Of a DNA stretch of 64,000 nucleotides, positions 29,430-37,253 are shown piece by piece. The DNA lies in assembly GCF_001466725.1 (NCBI RefSeq), contig NZ_CP013650.1, forward strand, positions 3,286,001 through 3,350,000, written 5' to 3'. The first letter of the stretch is position 1. Each line of letters begins with the position of its first letter. Source of the DNA: Lacimicrobium alkaliphilum (GTDB lineage: Bacteria; Pseudomonadota; Gammaproteobacteria; Enterobacterales; Alteromonadaceae). The notes beneath the pieces were generated by a model. The model did not search any database. It had not been told where the DNA came from and saw only the letters and a list, made by a program, of their open reading frames with translations. A program made the translations under genes and the position numbers.

Positions 29430-31023
29430 GATGATGCTCCTTGCTGTTGCTCTTCGTCTGGGGTTGTGACTTCACCGTGGCATCATACGCCTTCCCCCGA
29501 TGCTGACTGTGATCTTCTCCATCTGAGTCAGGATCCTCTGTTTTTTCCTGTTCGGGAATATGAATGCGGGTAAGCAGATAGTCACCGCTGCTGGTTCGCG
29601 TAATCTGCACATGCAAGCGCATTCCCGGCTGCAGGCTATCCAGAGCGATACCATCTTGAGCCGTGAAGTCCATGGTCATGGCAGGCCATTGCCATTCCGG
29701 TATGGCATCATGTTGCAGCGTAACCTTACGATGATCCGGCATTAAACTATCGACGCGGGCACTGACCCAAACTGATTCGGCTTCAGCGCTTGTCTGCTCT
29801 TCCGTTGCTCCATTCTGCTGTGTATACCCGTCCATACGCTTAAAGTCCGACGTCTTGCTGGACTCCGAGTCAATCAGAAATTGCGCCGATGTCACAATGC
29901 GTTCGTTGCTATTCAAACCCGCCAGTATCTCAACCTGGTGTTGCGCAATATGACCGACCTCAACCGCCACTGATTTGAATTTCCCATCCCCCAGCGCCAC
30001 AACAACGCGTGACTGTGCGCCGCTGCGAATCAGTGCCTCCCGCGGAATCAATAGCGCTTCTTCTCTGGGTTGGGTTTCAATCTCCATTTGTGCAAACATG
30101 CCGGGCTTGAGAAACTGATCAGGATTATCGAGATGCACCCTCACCTGGACGGTTCTTGTATCGGTATTTAACGATGGGTAGATATAGTCAACCTGGCCAG
30201 TCCATTCACGTGCCGGCAGATAATCAAGCCGCAGGCGCACCTTATCCCCTTCGCCTACCAGGCCGACCTGGCGCTCGAAAACTTCGCCAATCACCCAAAT
30301 ATGCTCCAGCTGACCGATGCTCATCATACTCATGCCAGGCTTAACGAACATACCTTCACGCACTGACAAATTATCCAGCACGCCGGACTGCGGGGCCGTA
30401 ACAGTAAGAGTCTGGCTGACCTTGCGTGTTTTTCGTAACCTGTCGATGTCAGTCTGTGAAACCTGCAGTGCTGACAATCGCTCAATAGCCGCATCGATCA
30501 GAGCCGGGTTATTGCGCTTAAGTGACAGTAATAACTCTTCCTGTGCATTCACCAGCGTTGGCGAATAGAGCGCGAAAAGCGGCTCTCCCTGCGTAACCGG
30601 ATCCCCTGCCGCTTTGACGAAAAGCTCTTCAATCCAGCCCTCGACTCTGGGACTGATATGCACCAACCGGTTTTCATCATATTGGACATAACCGACGGTT
30701 TTCACCAGTGGCTGCAAGTGACCTGTTTTAACTGTCGCGCTGCGTACACCAAGGTTATTTACTACCGCAGGAGATATTTTCACTATACCTGCTTCGTCAT
30801 CACCATCTTCATACACCGGAACCAGATCCATCCCCATAGGCGACTTGCCCGGCTGGTCACGTTTATAATTAGGGTCCATGGGAGCCACCCAATAGAGCGG
30901 CTGCGGTGAGTTATCAGAACCCGCTGTCTCTTGCTTGCCTGAATCTGATAGTAGCCAGGCTCCGGAGGCGCCGAGCAATATCCCCACGGTAATCCCCAAC
31001 AACACCTTGTGAAATGTATTCAT
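29422..31023 (-). CDS. cusB: CusB-type adaptor with fused C-terminal CusF domain
   Basis: A 533-aa adaptor. An N-terminal anchor or signal (residues 8-26) is followed by a heavy-metal-binding domain, YWVAPMDPNYKRDQPGKSPM followed by GMDLVPVY. Then come the membrane-fusion core (VSPRVEGWIEELFVKAAGDPV-like barrel-sandwich and an alpha hairpin at 150-200) and the beta-barrel. The C-terminal ~100 residues form a CusF-like OB domain: VDSLMPDHRKVTLQHDAIPE, then WQWPAMTMDF, with the Trp/Met/Met set that holds Cu(I)/Ag(I) in CusF. In E. coli CusF is a separate metallochaperone; here it is covalently attached. The tail is His-rich (EHHHD). It is coupled to cusA downstream and lies 11 bp after cusC. 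Confidence 0.92.
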   Translation of the reverse strand: MNTFHKVLLGITVGILLGASGAWLLSDSGKQETAGSDNSPQPLYWVAPMDPNYKRDQPGKSPMGMDLVPVYEDGDDEAGIVKISPAVVNNLGVRSATVKTGHLQPLVKTVGYVQYDENRLVHISPRVEGWIEELFVKAAGDPVTQGEPLFALYSPTLVNAQEELLLSLKRNNPALIDAAIERLSALQVSQTDIDRLRKTRKVSQTLTVTAPQSGVLDNLSVREGMFVKPGMSMMSIGQLEHIWVIGEVFERQVGLVGEGDKVRLRLDYLPAREWTGQVDYIYPSLNTDTRTVQVRVHLDNPDQFLKPGMFAQMEIETQPREEALLIPREALIRSGAQSRVVVALGDGKFKSVAVEVGHIAQHQVEILAGLNSNERIVTSAQFLIDSESSKTSDFKRMDGYTQQNGATEEQTSAEAESVWVSARVDSLMPDHRKVTLQHDAIPEWQWPAMTMDFTAQDGIALDSLQPGMRLHVQITRTSSGDYLLTRIHIPEQEKTEDPDSDGEDHSQHRGKAYDATVKSQPQTKSNSKEHHHD

Positions 31024-31034
31024 TCTGTTTTCCT

Positions 31035-32363
31035 TTAAAACGATGTGGCGGGTCCCTGCGGGTTGATGGGCGCCTGGGTGAGCAGATAATTGATTTGAGC
31101 GATGGTCTTTTGTCTGTCCACGGCAATGCTAAGCCCATCGATCCTGGCGTTGAGCTCCGCTATACGGGCTCGCACTGCCTCTGAAAAATCACCATCATCA
31201 TTATTGTAAGCGCTGAGCGATGCTTCGGCTTGTTCCGCCATTTGCGGCAGCAGTTGTTCGGTATAAAGGGCATGCCTTTCGCCCAGGCGCACTAGCTGCG
31301 CGATTGCCGTGTCCAATGCCGCCATCAACTGACGGCTGCGCAACCGCTTTTCAGTTTTGATCGCTTCAGTACGATTGACCGCGGCACTGACCTCCTTGTC
31401 CTGGCGGTTCTGCGTAAAAACCGGCAAGTCAAAGCTGACGCCCACTGAAAACAGGTCTGCCCTGTCAGAGCCCATGGGATCGTCATAACGATACCCATAC
31501 TGAGCTGTTAATCCCCACTGAGGCTTATATTTCTGCCTGGCCAGCGCAATACTGGTGCGTGTAGCGTTAATACGTTGCTCCAATGCCTGCAACTCTGGAT
31601 GATTGCGAATCCACTCATAACGTGCCTGCGCTGAAACCTGTTGTATTTCCTTTAACGACAAAGGCAGAGCAAGGGACTGCTCGGGTAACTCTGAACTGAC
31701 ACCCGCCCCGATGTCTTCTCCTATCCACTCCAAAAGCCGTTGCTCAGCAGTTTCACGCTGCTGACTGAGCAATGTTAACCTGTCCTGTAAGCGAGTCAGT
31801 TCCAACTGGGCTCGAATAACATCCTGTTGTCGTGCTTTGCCAATAGCCGATGAGTAGCCGGCTTCAGCCGCATCCATCAGTTGCTCAAACAGCGATCTGT
31901 CCTGTTCCAGTAAACGAATGCTCTCCTGTGCCCTGAATGCCTCCAGCCACAACTGCGTGACAGTCGCCTTCACTTTGGCCTGTCGGTCCTGTCGCAGCAA
32001 CGGATGCTGCTGCGCCAATTGCAGTTTCTGCTGGCTCGCCAGCTTCAGGCTATCTCCGCGGGGCAACATTTGTGTGACGGCGGCGACCAACTGCGTCATC
32101 CCTTCCTGATTTAGATCAAAACCGTTCAACGGAAAGTTCGCGGCCATCAGACTTACCCTCGGATCAGGCAGGGTCGATGCCGCTGTCGCCTCATCATTCA
32201 GGGCTTGTTGCGTGTGCTGACTGCCACTGAGCCATGGATCGGTTTTAATAGCTGCAACAACCGCAGTATCTAAGGCTAATCGCTCAGTGTCCTGCTGAGC
32301 GTGGACGTCAGTTGCGCCTCCAGAAGCAAACAGCAACACACCCAGGTAGGTTAAAGGTCTCAT
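31035..32363 (-). CDS. cusC: CusC-type outer-membrane channel (TolC family)
   Basis: A 442-aa outer-membrane efflux protein with signal peptide (residues 1-22, ending VHA) and two OEP repeats. Typical features are TLPDPRVSLMAANFPLNGFD, the long helices around residues 130-240, and KPQWGLTAQYGYRYDDP in the second repeat. It provides the exit channel for CusBA. Its start overlaps the stop of the DUF411 gene upstream (ATGA), and the cusB start is 11 bp downstream, giving a tight DUF411-cusC-cusB-cusA operon. Confidence 0.9.
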   Translation of the reverse strand: MRPLTYLGVLLFASGGATDVHAQQDTERLALDTAVVAAIKTDPWLSGSQHTQQALNDEATAASTLPDPRVSLMAANFPLNGFDLNQEGMTQLVAAVTQMLPRGDSLKLASQQKLQLAQQHPLLRQDRQAKVKATVTQLWLEAFRAQESIRLLEQDRSLFEQLMDAAEAGYSSAIGKARQQDVIRAQLELTRLQDRLTLLSQQRETAEQRLLEWIGEDIGAGVSSELPEQSLALPLSLKEIQQVSAQARYEWIRNHPELQALEQRINATRTSIALARQKYKPQWGLTAQYGYRYDDPMGSDRADLFSVGVSFDLPVFTQNRQDKEVSAAVNRTEAIKTEKRLRSRQLMAALDTAIAQLVRLGERHALYTEQLLPQMAEQAEASLSAYNNDDGDFSEAVRARIAELNARIDGLSIAVDRQKTIAQINYLLTQAPINPQGPATSF

Positions 32364-32905
32364 GGCGTTCCCTTTTCGTATTGTTGTTCCATACTCTCAA
32401 TACTGGCGTAAACCTCACTACTGCCATCATTTTTCAGTAATAAAATCTGATAAGGTCTGAACCTGTCACCCACCTCCATGCCGGGACTGCCAACCGGCAT
32501 TGCCGGCACCGAAAGGCCGAGTGCTCCAGTCGGGGGGCTGGCCAGAAACTGGCGTATAAACTGTGCTGGCACATGACCCTCAAACACATACCCCTGAGAG
32601 GTCACAGCGGTATGACAGGAGCGCTCTGTGGCCGCTATCTTGTAACGCGATTTAATCACATCCAGATCCGCCGGGTGCTCTGCAGTCGCCCTGAATCCCT
32701 GAGCTTCAACATGCTCAATCCATTTCTCGCAACAGCCACAATTGGGGCTTTTATAGATCGTCAGCTGTTGCTCAGTACTGAACTGGTTTTGGTCAGCCGG
32801 TGGCGACGTCGCCGGCGTCTGATTGCTGCTGTGTTCTGACACATCGTCGCAGGCAGCAAAAAAGGGTAGCAACATTAGTATGCTCAGCGTTTTAATATGA
32901 TACAT
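32360..32905 (-). CDS. DUF411 metal-binding lipoprotein
   Basis: A 181-aa protein. The N terminus MYHIKTLSILMLLPFFAAC is a lipoprotein signal with Cys 19 as acceptor. The DUF411 domain follows from about residue 48: IYKSPNCGCCEKWIEH, RSCHTAVTSQGYVFEGHVPA and GLSVPAMPVGSPGME. The CGCC and Cys-His sites are presumed copper ligands. DUF411 proteins accompany copper-efflux operons widely. The C-terminal ~30 residues (RPYQILLLKNDGSSEVYASI) are usual. It heads the cus operon, with a GGAG site before ATG 32905. Confidence 0.87.
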   Translation of the reverse strand: MYHIKTLSILMLLPFFAACDDVSEHSSNQTPATSPPADQNQFSTEQQLTIYKSPNCGCCEKWIEHVEAQGFRATAEHPADLDVIKSRYKIAATERSCHTAVTSQGYVFEGHVPAQFIRQFLASPPTGALGLSVPAMPVGSPGMEVGDRFRPYQILLLKNDGSSEVYASIESMEQQYEKGTP

Positions 32906-32956
32906 ATCCGTCTCCGGTAAAAGTGGTCGCGCAGCTTAATGGGGGCATGATAATCA

Positions 32957-33274
32957 CTAGTCCTCACAGCCCATTGAATAATCCTTTCCAGTACCAATGC
33001 CGAACAAGCGAAGCGAGAATGGGATAACGGGTATACTGGTATTGGGGAAAAATTTGCGGTATGCAGTTGAAAATACGAAAAATGTCAGAACATTGTCATC
33101 GACAGTCCGTCTGGCTTTCTGTGCATCACCAGCCTTTAAAACATGATCTAATGCACTAACCCCTTCCTTGCTATTCCTGCCGTAATGCTCCCGACAAGCA
33201 TAAACGGAGAACAGTCGCACCATCCATCGCCCTAAGAGAACCACCGAGATGAGCACTGTTGTAACTATTTTCAT
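32957..33274 (-). CDS. Small hypothetical protein in the copper region
   Basis: A 105-aa frame with a hydrophobic N terminus (MKIVTTVLISVVLLGRWMVR) and no recognised domain. The middle is charged (ALDHVLKAGDAQKARRTVDD), and the C terminus is mixed with FFVFSTAYRKFFPN. A GGGAG ribosome site lies nine bases before ATG 33274. It is in line with the cytochrome gene (48 bp upstream) and the cus operon. It could be a real small membrane or exported protein or a chance frame. Confidence 0.4.
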   Translation of the reverse strand: MKIVTTVLISVVLLGRWMVRLFSVYACREHYGRNSKEGVSALDHVLKAGDAQKARRTVDDNVLTFFVFSTAYRKFFPNTSIPVIPFSLRLFGIGTGKDYSMGCED

Positions 33275-33322
33275 ATGAAAGTTCTCCCGTTTTATCCCTG
33301 TTTCAGTATCAAAGTAGAACCC

Positions 33323-33862
33323 TTAGTGCGCCTCATCCGACTCCCCCCGTGCCGTAAGGATCTGATATTGAGCCTGGGACAACTCGGGAAGCCGTTGCAG
33401 GAACGCCACCATATTCCAGATTCGCTCGTCATCATGGCCTGACCCCCAGGCTGGCATGCCTGACGCTTTGATACCGTGTTTAATAATCCAGAAACGTTTT
33501 CTATTCTGTGCCTGTGCATCACCTGCATAATCAGACGGGGCGCTCAGGTCTGGCGGCTGAGGATAAAGTCCTAAGCTGAGATCGGTCTGTGTCGTACCAG
33601 GTTTAAGATGACAACCGGCGCACATATCGTTGTAGTCAGCCCCACCTGCCAATAATCTCTCAGAATTGTCGAGGTCAACAGGCACCTCAAGATCGGCAGC
33701 AGCACGGGTAACAGAACGCTCACGCAGGGTGTCCAGTGCCCAATATGTGACCGCATTGTGAGAATCGTCGGCACCCATTGGATAAAGACCGGAGTAGATA
33801 AAGCCCAGGCCAGCCAGCACGCTCACGCCAAGCACGGTGATAAGGCATTTGAAACAAGACAT
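33323..33862 (-). CDS. Monohaem c-type cytochrome
   Basis: A 179-aa exported protein with an N-terminal membrane segment (residues 5-27). A single haem site CAGCH (near residue 80) follows YNDM, with GMPAWG downstream supplying the likely axial Met. The helix ERIWNMVAFLQRLPEL is the usual C-terminal cytochrome c helix. Similar cytochromes occur in copper-resistance islands of marine gammaproteobacteria. It may accept electrons in periplasmic redox handling of copper, but the partner is not visible. It lies 25 bp downstream of the Met/His-rich gene. Confidence 0.83.
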   Translation of the reverse strand: MSCFKCLITVLGVSVLAGLGFIYSGLYPMGADDSHNAVTYWALDTLRERSVTRAAADLEVPVDLDNSERLLAGGADYNDMCAGCHLKPGTTQTDLSLGLYPQPPDLSAPSDYAGDAQAQNRKRFWIIKHGIKASGMPAWGSGHDDERIWNMVAFLQRLPELSQAQYQILTARGESDEAH

Positions 33863-33887
33863 CTAATCTTTACTCCCGGAAAAATCT

Positions 33888-34184
33888 TTAGTGTTTCTTA
33901 TGCTCATGCCCGGAATCTTTAGTCGATTCCTCTTTCGTCTTTTGCGTGTCTTTCTTGGCATGATCTTCATGAGAATCCTTCTCATTGTGGTGCATCATTT
34001 TCATGCATTTTTTCATCATGGCTTGCATAACCGGGTCATTCATATCCATTTCTTCATGATCCATGTTTTTCATAGCTGCACAGTCTGGCGCTTCAGCATT
34101 CTTCATATGCTCCTTGGGATCATGGGCATGAACGGATAATGCATATGGCAAGATTGCAGCAAAAACAACGAGTTGAGTTTTCAT
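33888..34184 (-). CDS. Met/His-rich periplasmic protein, probable metal binder
   Basis: A 98-aa protein with signal peptide (residues 1-20, ending VHA). The mature part is packed with Met and His: CAAMKNMDHEEMDMNDPVMQ, AMMKKCMKMMHH, and a Lys/Glu/His tail ending HEHKKH. Met-x-x-Met and His clusters are typical of periplasmic Cu(I)/Ag(I) sponges, but I do not recognise a named family. It is divergent from cusR; the shared 200-bp intergenic region contains a perfect CopR-type box, so it is probably one of the induced genes. Confidence 0.7.
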   Translation of the reverse strand: MKTQLVVFAAILPYALSVHAHDPKEHMKNAEAPDCAAMKNMDHEEMDMNDPVMQAMMKKCMKMMHHNEKDSHEDHAKKDTQKTKEESTKDSGHEHKKH

Positions 34185-34302
34185 AATTAATTCCCTGTTA
34201 AAGCAAAAATGTTCCAGCAGAACAGCTCCGGTACAGCGGAACTGTAAGTCCTGAAGTCAACCACAGGATACCGCTCCTCTTCTGTCAGACAGATGACCCC
34301 AG

Positions 34303-34320
34303 CATTACAACAATGTAATG
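34303..34320. promoter_or_regulatory. CopR/CusR-type box
   Basis: Perfect inverted repeat CATTACA-ACAA-TGTAATG, followed five bases on by another TGTAAT half-site. CopR/CusR-family regulators bind CATTACA-type inverted repeats. It lies between the divergent Met/His-rich gene and cusR and so probably controls both, including cusR itself. Confidence 0.7.
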
Positions 34321-34384
34321 TTGATGTAATCTGACCGTTGGAGACACTCCTTTAAACTGGTGTCTGCCATAGCTGAGGTGTTAT

Positions 34385-35083
34385 ATGCGATTGTTATTAG
34401 TCGAAGACGAAGTCAAGACAGGGGACTATTTACAACAAGGTCTCGCGGAGGCTGGTTTTCAGGTCAGTTTGATAAGAAATGGTTTAGATGGCCATCATCT
34501 GGCCATGACTGAATCTTTCGACCTGATCATTCTCGACGTGATGTTGCCAGATGTGGACGGTTGGCGTATTTTGCAGTCGCTACGAGAAGCTGACCACCAC
34601 ACGCCGGTACTTTTTCTCACTGCCCGCGACAGTGTTGATGATCGTGTAAAAGGACTTGAGCTGGGGGCTGACGACTACCTGGTGAAACCTTTTGCTTTTG
34701 CTGAGTTGCTTGCCAGAGTGCGCACTTTACTCCGCCGTGGAGCGGTGCCTGTTCAGTCTGATCAGCTTACAGTTGCCGATCTCGTCGTCGATCTGCCTAA
34801 GCGGCGGGTAACACGGGCAGGTGTCAAAATAAACCTCAGTCATAAGGAGTTTTGCTTACTGGAACTGCTTGTCCGCCGCCAGGGAGAGGTACTACCGCGT
34901 TCGCTCATTGCATCTCAGGTCTGGGATATGAATTTCGATTCAGATACCAATGTCATCGATGTCGCCATTCGTCGGCTTCGGGCAAAAATTGACGAGCCAT
35001 TCTCTGTCAGGCTCATCCATACGGTACGAGGTATGGGCTATAAGCTTGATATTGAAGTTGACGATGCTCATGAAGACAACTAG
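34385..35083 (+). CDS. cusR: OmpR-family response regulator (CusR/CopR type)
   Basis: A 232-aa regulator. Receiver domain residues 1-115: acidic pocket EDE, phospho-acceptor Asp in [14 protein letters not shown] (residue 51), Thr/Lys switch in FLTAR and [11 protein letters not shown]-terminal winged helix: [42 protein letters not shown]. The high similarity of layout to CusR/CopR, and the location beside cus genes, indicate copper/silver-induced activation. The sensor gene overlaps its end by 20 bases. Confidence 0.92.
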   Translation: MRLLLVEDEVKTGDYLQQGLAEAGFQVSLIRNGLDGHHLAMTESFDLIILDVMLPDVDGWRILQSLREADHHTPVLFLTARDSVDDRVKGLELGADDYLVKPFAFAELLARVRTLLRRGAVPVQSDQLTVADLVVDLPKRRVTRAGVKINLSHKEFCLLELLVRRQGEVLPRSLIASQVWDMNFDSDTNVIDVAIRRLRAKIDEPFSVRLIHTVRGMGYKLDIEVDDAHEDN

Positions 35084-36470
35084 ACCCTTATCACTCACTG
35101 CCAGGGTGATGGTCTTTGTTGCCCTTGCGATTGGAATAAGCCAGTTGATCATCGGCAAGTTGATATTGGATGCTGTTGAACGACATTTCACCGAACAGGA
35201 TGCAGACGAACTGACCGTGATGAATCGGGCCATAAAACAGTCTGCATTACAGGCATTAACTCAAGCTCAGTTACCAATTGCACTGTCAAACGCGGTATCA
35301 GGCCACCATGGTGTCTATTTTCAGGTATGGAACAATAATAATCAGCTTATTTACAGCACCCCCGGTGCCGACTTCGGGCCAGTTCAGGCAAGTCTCTCAC
35401 CCATCAGACAAATACATTCAGATAATCTGCAAACCTGGGAATCAAACGGCAATACTTATCGAGGCAGTGTTACTCAATTCACTAGTCTAGACAAAGAGTA
35501 CAAAATAGTCGCCGCGATAGACATCGGCTTTCATTTGCAGTTTTTGCAGGGATTCCGCCGCAGCCTGTGGTTAATAATGATGCTTACCGGAGCGGCAACG
35601 TTGCTGGCAACCTGGCTGGGCGTCCATCAGGGGCATGCTCCGTTGCGAAGTCTTTCGCAAAGCATGCGTGACATTCAGGCTGACCGCCTGCATATCAGAC
35701 TAAACCCTGCTACTTTGCCAAAAGAGTTACAAGAGTTAACTTCCTCCTTCAATCAGATGATTGGACGTCTGGAAGAGAGTTTCACCCGACTGTCTCATTT
35801 TTCCGCCGATATTGCCCATGAACTCAGAACCCCCCTCACGAATCTGATTACTCAGACTCAGGTAGCTCTTGGTAAGGCCCGCACGTTAAAAGAGTATCGC
35901 GAGCTGCTTTACTCTAATCTTGAAGAGCAGGAAAGGCTGGCCAAAATGGTTAACGACATGCTCTGGCTGGCTAAAAGTGATCATGGTCTGATAAGGCCGG
36001 TACAGGTTTCACTGGATCTGGCGGTTGAGATCAAAGAGCTATTTGAATTCTTCGAGGCTCTGGCGGAAGAAAAACAGATAACGCTGAGGCAAACCGGGCA
36101 TGCCCCTGCAATTATGGGTGACCGGGAAATGCTTCGCAGGGCTATCTCCAACCTGATGTCTAATGCTATTCGCTATACTCCTGCCGGTAAATGGATAGAG
36201 GTTCGTCTGGACTCGCCAACAGAAAACACAATAACATTGAGTATCACGAATCCCGGACCCGGGATTAGTGAAAAACATCTTCCGAGGTTATTTGATCGTT
36301 TTTATCGCGCTGACCCGTCAAGAACCCGCCAGAGCGAGGGCGTTGGTCTGGGTCTGGCCATTGTCCGCTCTATTGCAGAGGCTCATCAAGGGCAGGTCGA
36401 CGCGATTTCGGATCAAAACCAGACTACCTTTAAACTGAGCTTACCCACTCAGAACAAATCAACGGAGTAA
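35064..36470 (+). CDS. cusS: Heavy-metal sensor histidine kinase (CusS/CopS type)
   Basis: About 468 aa. TM1 ([20 protein letters not shown]), a periplasmic sensor loop of about 130 residues and TM2 ([18 protein letters not shown]) are followed by HAMP ([17 protein letters not shown]), the H-box [15 protein letters not shown], the N-box [15 protein letters not shown], and G-boxes [20 protein letters not shown] and [12 protein letters not shown]. It should sense periplasmic Cu/Ag and phosphorylate CusR. The open frame runs back to 34950, but ATG 35064 has GAAG six bases upstream; ATG 35070 is an alternative. Confidence 0.9.
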   Translation: MLMKTTRPLSLTARVMVFVALAIGISQLIIGKLILDAVERHFTEQDADELTVMNRAIKQSALQALTQAQLPIALSNAVSGHHGVYFQVWNNNNQLIYSTPGADFGPVQASLSPIRQIHSDNLQTWESNGNTYRGSVTQFTSLDKEYKIVAAIDIGFHLQFLQGFRRSLWLIMMLTGAATLLATWLGVHQGHAPLRSLSQSMRDIQADRLHIRLNPATLPKELQELTSSFNQMIGRLEESFTRLSHFSADIAHELRTPLTNLITQTQVALGKARTLKEYRELLYSNLEEQERLAKMVNDMLWLAKSDHGLIRPVQVSLDLAVEIKELFEFFEALAEEKQITLRQTGHAPAIMGDREMLRRAISNLMSNAIRYTPAGKWIEVRLDSPTENTITLSITNPGPGISEKHLPRLFDRFYRADPSRTRQSEGVGLGLAIVRSIAEAHQGQVDAISDQNQTTFKLSLPTQNKSTE

Positions 36471-36492
36471 GTAGCTCCGGGGGATTTTTTTT
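36463..36492 (+). terminator. Probable terminator of cusRS
   Basis: Short stem CGGAG/CTCCG (36463-36467 and 36475-36479) with the cusS stop codon in the loop, followed a few bases later by nine T. The stem is only 5 bp, so termination may be partial. Confidence 0.45.
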
Positions 36493-36599
36493 TGAACCAA
36501 AGCGCTGGATGGGGCCTGAAACAGCGAAACCTTGCATTCAGCCAGGGAGAGACTATATCGATATTGGACTCAGAGCAGGGGTTCGTGCTTCATAGCAAG

Positions 36600-36775
36600 G
36601 ATTGATTATCATCACCATAACAACAGAGTCTTTAATAAAGAGGTTGAATCGCATTGAACTCTCCAATTCGGGTTTTATGAGTTTATGTAGTCATACATAC
36701 CGGCAACCAGGTTAAACAAGGTGGGCAACAATTTTGTTACAGCTGCTAACTGTCATAAAACGTCAAGGTGGGGAG
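36600..36775 (-). pseudogene. Relic of a lipoprotein gene: promoter, leader and first codons
   Basis: Bases 36648-36765 closely match the 5' region of the duplicated-domain lipoprotein gene (12933-13040). They share CTCCAATTCGGGTTTTATGA, GTTTATGTA, GGTTAAACAAGGTGGG, TTTTGTTACA and CTGTCAT. The similarity continues past the start codon (ATG 36654): the minus strand encodes MRFNLFIKDSVVMVMIINPC, comparable to MQLNTLFKASAVATALLLAG plus Cys. It stops after about 33 codons. The rest of the gene is absent. So this is a truncated paralogue or a leftover of duplication or rearrangement. The 36471-37013 gap otherwise holds only the cusS terminator and an AT-rich region before DUF1328. Confidence 0.7.
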
Positions 36776-37013
36776 GATGAACCAGAATCTGATGCCCTAT
36801 GGCCTATTTTTTCCAGGCAAGCAGGCGGGCCCTTTGTGGCTTATTTTCTATCTGTCGGCGCGCCAGGAGCTAATTGTCTTAAAAGGGGTTTTGTTTGATA
36901 TCCGTTTTACAATCAAATATTTAAGGCTAAACTAAATGCAGTAACAACAAACAGCGGGTGTAATAAACCAACCGCTGGCTTTACTAAAAAAATTGTCAAA
37001 CAAGGAAATGGTT

Positions 37014-37190
37014 ATGTTAGGTTGGACGCTAATTTTTCTGGTTATTGCCATTATTGCTGCTGTGCTGGGTTTTACCGGTATCGCAGGGGCTGCCGCTGAG
37101 ATCGCGAAAATAATATTTTTCATCTTTCTCGTGTTGTGGATTATTTCACTCATCGCCGGTGCACTGAGAGGAAGAGGTCCCCGACCGTGA
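37014..37190 (+). CDS. DUF1328 small membrane protein
   Basis: A 58-aa protein of two hydrophobic helices: [19 protein letters not shown], then [20 protein letters not shown] with a C-terminal RGRGPRP. This is the DUF1328 (YtjA) pattern, a widespread small inner-membrane protein, often stress-induced, of unknown role. The ATG at 37014 has an AAGGAA site at proper distance; the longer frame opening with TTG at 36993 would add an unlikely hydrophilic start. Confidence 0.88.
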   Translation: MLGWTLIFLVIAIIAAVLGFTGIAGAAAEIAKIIFFIFLVLWIISLIAGALRGRGPRP

Positions 37191-37253
37191 CAGAGCAAAA
37201 GCATTAAATCACAGCGTCTGAAGAGACCACTTTTTACTGAGGCGTTCTGAATT

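Noticed and set aside
34950..35063. Longer N terminus for the sensor kinase
   Set aside because: It would overlap the regulator gene by over 130 bases and add a non-homologous stretch; ATG 35064 has proper ribosome spacing.
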